Shown: piece after piece, positions 1 through 6,061 of the stretch
Layout: each line of letters opens with the position of its first letter
Position numbering within the stretch: position 1 is the stretch's first letter
Assembly (NCBI GenBank): GCA_002333095.1
Contig: DDBK01000140.1
Location: forward strand, 1 to 6,061
Length of the DNA: 6,061 nucleotides
Direction of reading: 5' to 3'
DNA from: Cellvibrionales bacterium UBA2034
Lineage (GTDB): Bacteria > Pseudomonadota > Gammaproteobacteria > Pseudomonadales > UBA7239
Program-made: the position numbers and the translations under genes
Notes under the pieces: generated by a model
Databases searched by the model: none
Seen by the model: only the letters and a program-made list of their open reading frames with translations
What the model was told of the DNA's origin: nothing

Positions 1-399
1 GCAGCGGTGGCAGACTACCGGGCAGAGCAGGTGGCGCCCGGCAAGATCAAGAAAACCGGCGCTGACACCATGAGTCTGGCACTGGTGAAGACCCCTGATA
101 TTATTGCCAGTATTGCGTCGATAGAAGCTGGGCCGTTCACCGTTGGTTTTGCTGCAGAAACTGAATCTGTGGAGCAGTTTGCGCGCGATAAAATGCTACG
201 CAAGAAGCTGGATATGATTATTGCTAATGATGTAAGTCGAACAGATATAGGGTTTGGCAGTGAGGATAATGCGGTAATGGTTTTCTGGCCCGCTGGCGCT
301 GCGGAATACCAGAAAATGAGTAAAGCGCAGTTGTCGGAAAAGCTGGTTGAAAAACTGTCTGAATTGGTTTCTGAAAAATTAAAGCAGGTAACGGTATGA
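1..399 (+). CDS. coaBC: CoaBC, C-terminal part of phosphopantothenoylcysteine synthetase (5' partial)
   Basis: Bifunctional cytosolic enzyme of coenzyme A synthesis. The CoaB half joins 4'-phosphopantothenate to cysteine using CTP, and the CoaC half then decarboxylates the product. Only the last 132 codons are here, all from CoaB, and the reading frame is open to the left edge, so the start and the flavin-binding CoaC domain lie outside. The visible part opens with AAVADYR, followed by KIKK, the motif carrying the catalytic lysine of the E. coli enzyme (Lys289 from memory). VGFAAET and the KKLDMIIANDV stretch then follow in family order. The end is a lysine/glutamate-rich helix, and the length from AAVADYR to the stop matches E. 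coli CoaBC. The GTG at base 7 lies inside a conserved motif and is not a start. The gene ends 25 bases before algC, which suggests co-transcription. Identification is from remembered family sequence. Confidence 0.95.
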   Translation, partial: AAVADYRAEQVAPGKIKKTGADTMSLALVKTPDIIASIASIEAGPFTVGFAAETESVEQFARDKMLRKKLDMIIANDVSRTDIGFGSEDNAVMVFWPAGAAEYQKMSKAQLSEKLVEKLSELVSEKLKQVTV

Positions 400-409
400 T
401 TTTCACGGT

Positions 410-416
410 GGAGAGG
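410..416 (+). promoter_or_regulatory. Ribosome binding site that sets the algC start
   Basis: GGAGAGG ends 8 bases before the GTG at 425. This is a strong Shine-Dalgarno match at good spacing and supports the long, membrane-anchored AlgC reading. No comparable site precedes any start codon near the catalytic domain. Confidence 0.75.
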
Positions 417-424
417 CTGTAAGT

Positions 425-2875
425 GTGAAAAATCTCGGCGCATTGTCAAAACAACAAAAAACACTGATGACGGCGGTTGTCCTTCTGGTTATTGCTGTTG
501 CCCTTGCGGTGATTGGTCTTCTGCCAAGATTTGTCGATCAGGCAAATGACAAGAAAATTCTTGAAGCTGTCAATGTTCTCGCCCTGCAACAGGCCGGGAA
601 ACTTAACGGCAATATTGAACAGTTGCAATCAGCATTGGCAGCGCAAACAAAAGCTGCGGGCGTTGTTGATGTATTGCAACAGGGCAATGTTGATAGTTAT
701 CAGATGGCAGCCGATAAAGTACAACTGGCGAGTGCGGATCTTGGTGTGCTGCGCGCGCGCCTCATACCCTATGGAGCCAATTATTCTTCAATGGGTTTGC
801 GGTTTTCCCAGCTGGATCGGCTGGGTATGGTCGAGCAGGGTCTGGCTGTGTACCCCGAAGCTTTTGATGAAGGCGGAAAAAAACTGTTTGACTATCTGAT
901 TCCAGCAAAAGACGAAGCAGGCAAGACGCACGGTTATCTTCTGGTAGTGTTGGATAGCAGGGTCTTTGAAAAGAGTTTTAACGATATAAAAGAGGAAAGA
1001 GCAGAAACGCTTCTACAGCAAAAATTTAGCAATGGTGTTGCCCAGACAGTTTTCAGGTCAGGCAAGGGTAAAAGCCTTGAGCATTTGAGCAGTCCTGCAG
1101 AAAGCGCTATTCCCCACTGGAAGGTTCTGGTCGTGCCCGGCTCGGAGTTGCTTGAAGAAACCATGATTTCTCCGATCTGGCAATATGCCATTCAGGGCAT
1201 CGCGCTAGCGGCCTGTTTCCTTGCATTGTTTCTGGCTAACAGGCGCGTCGCTGCTGTGGCCAAGAAAGCAGAGGTCGAACATACAACGCCAATACAGATC
1301 AAGGGCGCTCGCAAGATTGACAGGAATGATGTTGCTGATTCCCTTGCTGCGCGTGCTGCAGAAGATGACAGTCTGGCAGATCCATTGTTTCAGCTGGGCG
1401 ATGTGTTTGATCTGGATCTTGATGATGATGCGCTTGAAGTTCGTGCGGCTTCTCCCAAGTCTGCACAATCAATAAAAGCGCCTGCAGGTAATGACAATTT
1501 TGTTGTGCCGCAGTCAATATTCAGGGATTACGATATTCGCGGCAACGCAGACAAGGATCTTTCTGACGAACTGGCGCAACGGATTGGCCAGGCATTTGGC
1601 AGTGAATGCATTGAAAAAGGCGAGACTACTGTTGTGTTGGCGGGCGATGGAAGAAATTCAACGCCGCGCCTGAAGGCGGCTGTCCAGCAGGGTTTGCTGG
1701 CGGCTGGCTGCAATGTAATCGATGTGGGTATTGTCCCGACACCGCTGATGAACTTTGCTGCTAATACATTGCAAGGTGCAACCAGTGGCATCATGGTCAC
1801 AGCGAGTCACAATCCAGCTACAGACAATGGCTTCAAGATGGTTATTGGAAACCATACATTAGCCAGTGAAGAAATACAGCAAATCCAGGAGCGCGTTAAA
1901 ACCGGAAGTTTTTGCCAGGGCGAAGGCGGTTATGAAGAAGTCGATATTATTGATGCTTATATTGAGCATATTATTTCCGATATCGTTCTTGCCGGCAGTT
2001 ATAAGGTCGTGGTTGATTGCGGCAATGGCATCGCCAGTGTTGTCGCGCCGCGCCTTCTTGAAGAACTGGGTTGTGATGTTGTGCAACTGTACTGTGATGT
2101 GGATGGCGATTTCCCGAATCACTCGCCTGACCCCAGCGTGCTTGAAAACCTGAATGACTTGATTGAGGCGGTGGGGCGAGAAGGTGCTGACCTTGGCGTG
2201 GCCTTTGATGGCGATGGTGATCGTTTGGCGGTGGTGACAGCCAGCGGGGATATTATTTTGCCCGATTGTCTGTTGATGCTATTTGCCAGGGATGTGGTCT
2301 CGAGAAACCCCGGCACAGATATTGTTTTTGATGTGAAGTCTACGCGCCGGCTCAATGCGCTGATCAGCAGTTGCGGTGGGCGCCCTGTTATGTGGAAAAG
2401 CGGGCATTCCCATATCAAGAACAAAATGGTTGAAACCGGCGCCATGCTTGGCGGTGAGTTGAGTGGGCACATTTTCTTCAAGGAGCGCTGGTTCGGTTTT
2501 GATGATGGTATGTACAGCGCAGCCCGTTTGCTGGAGATCATGTCGATCCGCGACCAGGATCTCGACAGTATTTTTGCAGCGCTGCCTGTTTCAGCCTGCA
2601 CGCCTGAAATCCGCATTGAAGTTCCTGAAGAGAAAAAGTTTTCTATCGTTAAATTGCTCTCTGACAACGGGGAGTGGGGCAACGGAAAAGTAACGAACAT
2701 TGATGGTGTACGGGTTGATTTTGCCAAGGGCTGGGGATTGGTTCGTGCATCCAATACTTCCGCCGCGCTGACCATGCGTTTTGAGGCCGACGACAGTGAA
2801 TCCCTGGCAACGGTGCAACATGTTTTCAAACAGCAATTGCAGTTGGTCGACAGTACATTACGTTTGCCTTTCTAA
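425..2875 (+). CDS. algC: Membrane-anchored phosphomannomutase/phosphoglucomutase (long AlgC)
   Basis: Interconverts mannose or glucose 6- and 1-phosphates, feeding exopolysaccharide and lipopolysaccharide sugar nucleotides. Of the 816 residues, the last ~455 match soluble P. aeruginosa AlgC (463 residues) almost without gaps. Visible are FRDYDIRG (366-373), the phosphoserine loop TASHNP with Ser461, the metal loop DGDGDR (Asp595, 597, 599), Lys638, His661, the sugar-binding GELSGH (677-682) and the phosphate-binding RASNTS (774-779). All key residues are intact. The first ~360 residues are extra: a membrane segment (about 15-36), a ~215-residue probable periplasmic domain, a second membrane segment (251-271) followed by RR and KK, and an acidic linker (about 298-360). 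Basic residues flank the cytoplasmic ends, so the enzyme domain should lie in the cytoplasm. The GTG start is chosen for its ribosome binding site. Long AlgC forms are, from memory, also annotated in pseudomonads; the role of the N-terminal half is unknown to me. Confidence 0.95.
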   Translation: MKNLGALSKQQKTLMTAVVLLVIAVALAVIGLLPRFVDQANDKKILEAVNVLALQQAGKLNGNIEQLQSALAAQTKAAGVVDVLQQGNVDSYQMAADKVQLASADLGVLRARLIPYGANYSSMGLRFSQLDRLGMVEQGLAVYPEAFDEGGKKLFDYLIPAKDEAGKTHGYLLVVLDSRVFEKSFNDIKEERAETLLQQKFSNGVAQTVFRSGKGKSLEHLSSPAESAIPHWKVLVVPGSELLEETMISPIWQYAIQGIALAACFLALFLANRRVAAVAKKAEVEHTTPIQIKGARKIDRNDVADSLAARAAEDDSLADPLFQLGDVFDLDLDDDALEVRAASPKSAQSIKAPAGNDNFVVPQSIFRDYDIRGNADKDLSDELAQRIGQAFGSECIEKGETTVVLAGDGRNSTPRLKAAVQQGLLAAGCNVIDVGIVPTPLMNFAANTLQGATSGIMVTASHNPATDNGFKMVIGNHTLASEEIQQIQERVKTGSFCQGEGGYEEVDIIDAYIEHIISDIVLAGSYKVVVDCGNGIASVVAPRLLEELGCDVVQLYCDVDGDFPNHSPDPSVLENLNDLIEAVGREGADLGVAFDGDGDRLAVVTASGDIILPDCLLMLFARDVVSRNPGTDIVFDVKSTRRLNALISSCGGRPVMWKSGHSHIKNKMVETGAMLGGELSGHIFFKERWFGFDDGMYSAARLLEIMSIRDQDLDSIFAALPVSACTPEIRIEVPEEKKFSIVKLLSDNGEWGNGKVTNIDGVRVDFAKGWGLVRASNTSAALTMRFEADDSESLATVQHVFKQQLQLVDSTLRLPF

Positions 2876-2886
2876 CTGCAATTTGA

Positions 2887-3810
<924 letters not shown>

Positions 3811-3819
3811 ATTCTGATC

Positions 3820-4446
3820 ATGTCGAACGCAGCACCAGAAGCAGAAAAAATGTCAAGGAAGCAGCAAATCCTGCAAGCGCTGGCGCACATGCTTGAAGTG
3901 CATCCCGGCGAGCTGATCACAACTGCAGGTCTGGCAAAAGAGGTGGGTGTTTCAGAGGCTGCCTTGTACCGACACTTTCCCAGCAAGTACAAAATGTACG
4001 AAAGCCTGATCGAATTTATTGAGGAGGCTGTTTTCTCGCGTATTTCAAGGATTCTTGATGAGGATATGCCAGCAGATGCGCGCTGTGAAAAAATTCTCTG
4101 GCTGGTCTTGTCTTTCGCCGAGAAGAACCCTGGCCTTGCGCGCTTGCTTTATGGCGATGCGCTGGCTGGTGAGCGGGACAAGTTAAGAATGCGGGTCATG
4201 CAGTTTTTTGATCGGCTGAATACGCAGTTCAGACAAATTTTTCGCGAAGCAGAAGTGCGGGAAAACTTGCGGATGGTTGCCCCTGCTTCTTTATCTGCAG
4301 AATTGCTGGTGGCGGTGTTGGACGGGAAAATCAGCCAGTATGCGCGCAGCAGCTTCAGAGAAATGCCAACCCAGGGTTGGAAGGAGCAGTGGCAATTGCT
4401 GCAGGCGGGTATCTTTGCGGAACGTAAATCTGCCTTTCATTCCTGA
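3820..4446 (+). CDS. slmA: SlmA, nucleoid occlusion factor (TetR fold)
   Basis: Binds specific chromosomal sites and, when DNA-bound, antagonises FtsZ polymerisation so that division does not cut the nucleoid. The 208 residues (E. coli has 198) show a TetR-type helix-turn-helix at about 33-54, with GLAKEVGVSEAALYRHFPSK, nearly identical to E. coli in the recognition helix. LIEFIEE (63-69) and EKNPGL (101-106) follow. Positions implicated from memory in FtsZ inhibition by E. coli SlmA are mostly kept: Phe66, Arg74, Leu95 and Asn103 correspond to Phe65, Arg73, Leu94 and Asn102. Gly97 and Arg101 are replaced by Ser98 and Lys102. The C-terminal third is more divergent, as is usual in TetR proteins. 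It sits 18 bases after argB, probably on the same transcript. In E. coli, slmA lies between dut and pyrE, so coaBC and pyrE in the same window support the assignment. No palindromic SlmA-type site was seen in the window. Confidence 0.93.
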   Translation: MSNAAPEAEKMSRKQQILQALAHMLEVHPGELITTAGLAKEVGVSEAALYRHFPSKYKMYESLIEFIEEAVFSRISRILDEDMPADARCEKILWLVLSFAEKNPGLARLLYGDALAGERDKLRMRVMQFFDRLNTQFRQIFREAEVRENLRMVAPASLSAELLVAVLDGKISQYARSSFREMPTQGWKEQWQLLQAGIFAERKSAFHS

Positions 4447-4450
4447 TTGG

Positions 4451-5134
4451 TTATTGGCGTTTAGGTCGATTCTTTTCAAGATAAGTCAGGCGTTCGATTT
4501 CATGATCAAAGCGGATCGTCTCATCGGCCAGTTCCTGTTTTCTTGATGTAACTTGACCCTCCGTGATTTTCAGCTCTTGCTGCAAGTCTTCGATTTTCTT
4601 CAATAGGGCAGCCGGCACTGGTTGGCCATTTCTCTCATACATCGCTGCCCTTTGTTGCTCCACGCCTATCTGTGACTGCAGGGTTCCAACATTGGAGTTG
4701 AGGAGTACGATCTTGTTGTCAATTTCAGTTAATTTGCGCTTTTTGGCAAACTGGATTTCTTCCAGCGTGCTGTAGCGCAACAGTAACTGCTTGTCCTGCT
4801 CCTGTTGTTGTTCGGCAGACAGCTTGTTCTGGTTATCCTGTGCAATTTTCTCCCGCTCTTCAGCCGTTGGTTCTGGCGGTATGGTTTGCAGTACAACGCC
4901 GGTAATCGTGACTATCTGGTAGCCCTTGCGGGCATATTCCGGCGCGATGGAATTGCCTGTGACCACTGCTCCCTTGTCATCGGTATAGCGGTACATCTGT
5001 GCAGTCGGCTGCTTTTTTGAAGTAGACGTGGTCGGCTTCTTGGCGGTTGTAGCATTGCCAGCTATCGGCACAAGCGCTGCAATCAATAAAACAAGCAGTA
5101 CTTTTGCAGCCCTGAATGTGGTGTGGTTGTGCAT
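4451..5134 (-). CDS. Exported coiled-coil protein with DUF4124-like segment, function unknown
   Basis: I do not recognise a specific function. The 227-residue product starts with a likely signal peptide: a basic N-region, a hydrophobic core at 12-25 (VLLVLLIAALVPIA) and a plausible cleavage after Ala28 in GNA. A short Thr/Lys/Pro/Ser-rich linker (29-46) follows. Residues 47-78, beginning MYRYTDDKG and containing GYQIVTI, resemble the short beta-rich DUF4124 module found at the N-terminus of many exported gammaproteobacterial proteins, though the match is loose. From about 90 to 222 the protein is charged, Gln/Glu/Lys-rich and likely forms coiled coil, broken around NGQPVP (169-174). It has no cysteine, so no lipobox. 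It is probably periplasmic or envelope-associated (inference). The ATG is supported by AGG 8 bases upstream. It lies 75 bases downstream of pyrE on the same strand and converges on slmA with a 4-base gap. Confidence 0.85.
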   Translation of the reverse strand: MHNHTTFRAAKVLLVLLIAALVPIAGNATTAKKPTTSTSKKQPTAQMYRYTDDKGAVVTGNSIAPEYARKGYQIVTITGVVLQTIPPEPTAEEREKIAQDNQNKLSAEQQQEQDKQLLLRYSTLEEIQFAKKRKLTEIDNKIVLLNSNVGTLQSQIGVEQQRAAMYERNGQPVPAALLKKIEDLQQELKITEGQVTSRKQELADETIRFDHEIERLTYLEKNRPKRQ

Positions 5135-5160
5135 GTCGTTAACCTGTCAGTGGTGCGCCC

Positions 5161-5189
5161 ACTCTAAGCAGAGATTCCCTGTCTGTAAA
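5161..5189 (-). promoter_or_regulatory. Possible sigma-70 promoter of the exported coiled-coil gene
   Basis: Read on the minus strand, TTTACA (5189-5184, 5 of 6 to consensus) and TAGAGT (5166-5161, 4 of 6) are exactly 17 bases apart. Transcription from it would begin near 5154, giving a leader of about 20 bases before the ATG at 5134. It would allow expression independent of pyrE. This is a pattern match only. Confidence 0.35.
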
Positions 5190-5209
5190 GATTGTGTTGG
5201 TGAAACGGC

Positions 5210-5857
5210 TTAGTTGCAGCCGTATTGTTCGCGGTAGCGCAATATGGCGGCCAATGTTTCAGCCCGCCCGGTTTGTGATTGCAGGAAGGTCACCAGCTCT
5301 TCCAGGCCGAGTACCCGCAGGACAGGAATGCTGTAGCGTTGGCTGACTTCCTGTGCTGCAGACAGGCTCCCTTGCCCCCGCTCCTGGCGATCAAGCCCGA
5401 TCAATACGGCGCTGGGAGTTGCCGCAGGATATGCTGCAAACAGCTGCATGACTTCACCGATAGCCGTGCCTGCGGTAATCACATCGTCGATGATCACGAC
5501 CTTGCCCTGCAGCGGCGCGCCCACAAGTAGTCCGCCTTCGCCATGATCCTTGGCTTCCTTGCGGTTGAAGCACCAGGGCACGTCGCGGCCGAAATGTTCT
5601 GCTAGCGCGATGGACACGCTGCTGACCAGAGGGATTCCTTTGTAGGCTGGCCCGAATAACATATCAAACTCGATACCGGATGCCATCAGTGCCGCTGCGT
5701 AACAGTAGCCCAGTTGCGCGAGCGCCTTGCCGGTCTGGAATTGTCCTGCATTGAAAAAGTAGGGGCTGGTCCTGCCGGACTTCAGCGTAAACTCACCAAA
5801 ACGGAGCGCGTCATAATCCACTGCCAGTTCAATGAATTGTTGCTGATAGTGTTGCAT
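5210..5857 (-). CDS. pyrE: Orotate phosphoribosyltransferase
   Basis: Cytosolic dimeric enzyme that converts orotate and PRPP to orotidine 5'-monophosphate in UMP synthesis. The 215 residues (E. coli has 213) align with E. coli PyrE nearly end to end. LKSGR with Lys26 and SPYFFNAG with the orotate-stacking FF (34-35) come first, followed by FGPAYKG with Lys73. Next are the mobile catalytic loop [11 protein letters not shown] (99-109, with Lys100, Lys103 and His105) and the PRPP loop [13 protein letters not shown] (120-132, with Asp124 and Asp125). LDRQERG (155-161) follows. The ATG at 5857 is chosen because its N-terminus, [10 protein letters not shown], matches E. coli MKPYQRQFIE and AGGA lies 8 bases upstream. 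A TTG nine codons earlier (5884) is in frame but lacks a ribosome binding site. The gene is divergent from the crc-like gene, as in Pseudomonas. Confidence 0.97.
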   Translation of the reverse strand: MQHYQQQFIELAVDYDALRFGEFTLKSGRTSPYFFNAGQFQTGKALAQLGYCYAAALMASGIEFDMLFGPAYKGIPLVSSVSIALAEHFGRDVPWCFNRKEAKDHGEGGLLVGAPLQGKVVIIDDVITAGTAIGEVMQLFAAYPAATPSAVLIGLDRQERGQGSLSAAQEVSQRYSIPVLRVLGLEELVTFLQSQTGRAETLAAILRYREQYGCN

Positions 5858-5865
5858 GGGAAATG

Positions 5866-5869
5866 TCCT
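5866..5869 (-). promoter_or_regulatory. Ribosome binding site that sets the pyrE start
   Basis: On the minus strand AGGA lies 8 bases before the ATG at 5857. It supports the 215-residue PyrE and argues against the longer TTG-started version, which is preceded only by a run of U residues. Confidence 0.65.
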
Positions 5870-5882
5870 AGGTTGTGAATTC

Positions 5883-5912
5883 AAAAAAAACGGGACAACA
5901 TGAAAATGTTAT
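5883..5912 (-). promoter_or_regulatory. pyrE leader: weak hairpin followed by U8 tract
   Basis: In the pyrE direction, ATAACAT and ATGTTGT (5912-5906 and 5901-5895) can pair as a 7-base stem with one G-U pair and a 4-base loop. CCCG and then eight consecutive T (5890-5883) follow. The order hairpin then U-run resembles an attenuator, but the stem is A/U-rich and separated from the U-run by four bases, so strong termination is not expected. Pyrimidine-dependent control through the U tract is conceivable because PyrE makes UMP; this is inference. Confidence 0.25.
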
Positions 5913-5921
5913 ACACCACAC

Positions 5922-5930
5922 ATCATAACA
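5922..5930 (-). promoter_or_regulatory. Possible extended -10 promoter element of pyrE
   Basis: The minus strand reads TGTTATGAT, a TGn extension plus TATGAT (5 of 6 to TATAAT). No good -35 lies 17 bases upstream, which extended -10 promoters can tolerate. Transcription would start near 5915, giving a leader of about 58 bases. Pattern match only. Confidence 0.35.
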
Positions 5931-5951
5931 AGAGGCAGTTCCCGGGGCAGT

Positions 5952-6061
5952 ATGCGTATCATCAGTTTAAGTGTGGATGGCATTGTACAGGCTGCGCAGC
6001 GTGGCCTGTTTTCCTGGCTGGAACAACAGGCGGCTGACATTATCTGTTTGCAGGATCTGCG
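5952..6061 (+). CDS. crc: Crc-like protein, exonuclease III fold family (3' partial)
   Basis: Only the first 36 codons plus two bases are inside the window. The start MRIIS, the GI at 10-11, the RGLFSWLEQQ stretch (17-26) and ADIICLQDLR match the N-terminus of Pseudomonas Crc more closely than that of E. coli exonuclease III. Crc is a catalytically inactive member of the endonuclease/exonuclease/phosphatase fold that works with Hfq on A-rich mRNA sites in carbon catabolite repression (established for Pseudomonas). The position of exonuclease III Asn7 is Ser7 here, and the metal-binding Glu34 of LQE is Asp35. Both argue against ordinary nuclease activity. Divergence from pyrE also matches the Pseudomonas crc locus. 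The ribosome binding site is poor: AGAGG is 16 bases upstream and GGGG only 4. The function remains tentative because most of the protein is unseen. Confidence 0.8.
   Translation, partial: MRIISLSVDGIVQAAQRGLFSWLEQQAADIICLQDL

Noticed and set aside
15..464. A 149-codon minus-strand frame across the coaBC end and algC start
   Set aside because: It is antisense to the conserved CoaB motifs, shows no known fold or ribosome binding site, and crosses two real genes.
751..760. Alternating GCGCGCGCGC run in algC
   Set aside because: It encodes Arg-Ala-Arg in frame and is too short to be treated as a repeat or Z-DNA element.
1505..1507. Internal GTG as a start for a soluble AlgC
   Set aside because: It is at the right place relative to the short P. 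aeruginosa AlgC, but the nearest AGG (in GCAGGT) is about 16 bases away, too far to be convincing.
2119..2829. A 236-codon open frame on the minus strand inside algC
   Set aside because: It lies wholly opposite conserved AlgC catalytic motifs, has no recognisable domain, and its composition is that expected of a shadow frame.
5149..5163. Short hairpin (AGTGG/CCACT) between pyrE and the exported-protein gene as a terminator
   Set aside because: The stem is only 5 base pairs, there is no U-run on either strand, and it overlaps a better promoter-like -10.
5882..5884. TTG start giving a 224-residue PyrE
   Set aside because: No ribosome binding site precedes it, and the extra nine residues have no counterpart in E. 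coli PyrE; the ATG at 5857 has both.

Overview
The window is a chromosomal housekeeping segment of a gammaproteobacterium with moderate GC content, most likely from the Pseudomonas/Cellvibrio side of the class. Three things point there: a CoaBC-AlgC-ArgB gene order, a PyrE gene divergent from a Crc-like gene, and an arginine-sensitive-type ArgB. The genus cannot be fixed from the sequence. No tRNA, rRNA, insertion sequence, CRISPR array or phage gene is visible, and coding density is very high.

Left half, plus strand (1-4446): the 3' end of coaBC (coenzyme A synthesis), a long membrane-anchored algC (phosphomannomutase/phosphoglucomutase), argB (second step of arginine synthesis) and slmA (TetR-fold nucleoid-occlusion regulator of FtsZ). 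Gaps are 25, 32 and 18 bases, so these are probably co-transcribed. The dut gene that commonly follows coaBC is absent here. A 16-base tandem duplication spans the argB stop codon and has rewritten the end of ArgB.

Right half, minus strand (4451-5857): pyrE (orotate phosphoribosyltransferase), then a small exported coiled-coil protein with a DUF4124-like segment, which converges on slmA with only 4 bases between stop codons. A promoter-like sequence precedes the exported protein. The pyrE leader has an extended -10 candidate, a weak hairpin and a run of eight U residues, a possible but unproven pyrimidine-responsive leader.

Right edge, plus strand (5952-6061): the first 36 codons of a Crc-like member of the exonuclease III fold, divergent from pyrE. 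Two visible active-site positions of true exonuclease III are substituted, which suggests a non-catalytic, RNA-regulation-type protein.

The genes form a conserved neighbourhood of cofactor, sugar-nucleotide, arginine and pyrimidine metabolism plus a division regulator, not a dedicated system. I do not see a clearly new multi-gene system. The best leads are the unassigned periplasmic domain fused to AlgC, the degenerate Crc-like protein and the uncharacterised exported coiled-coil protein.
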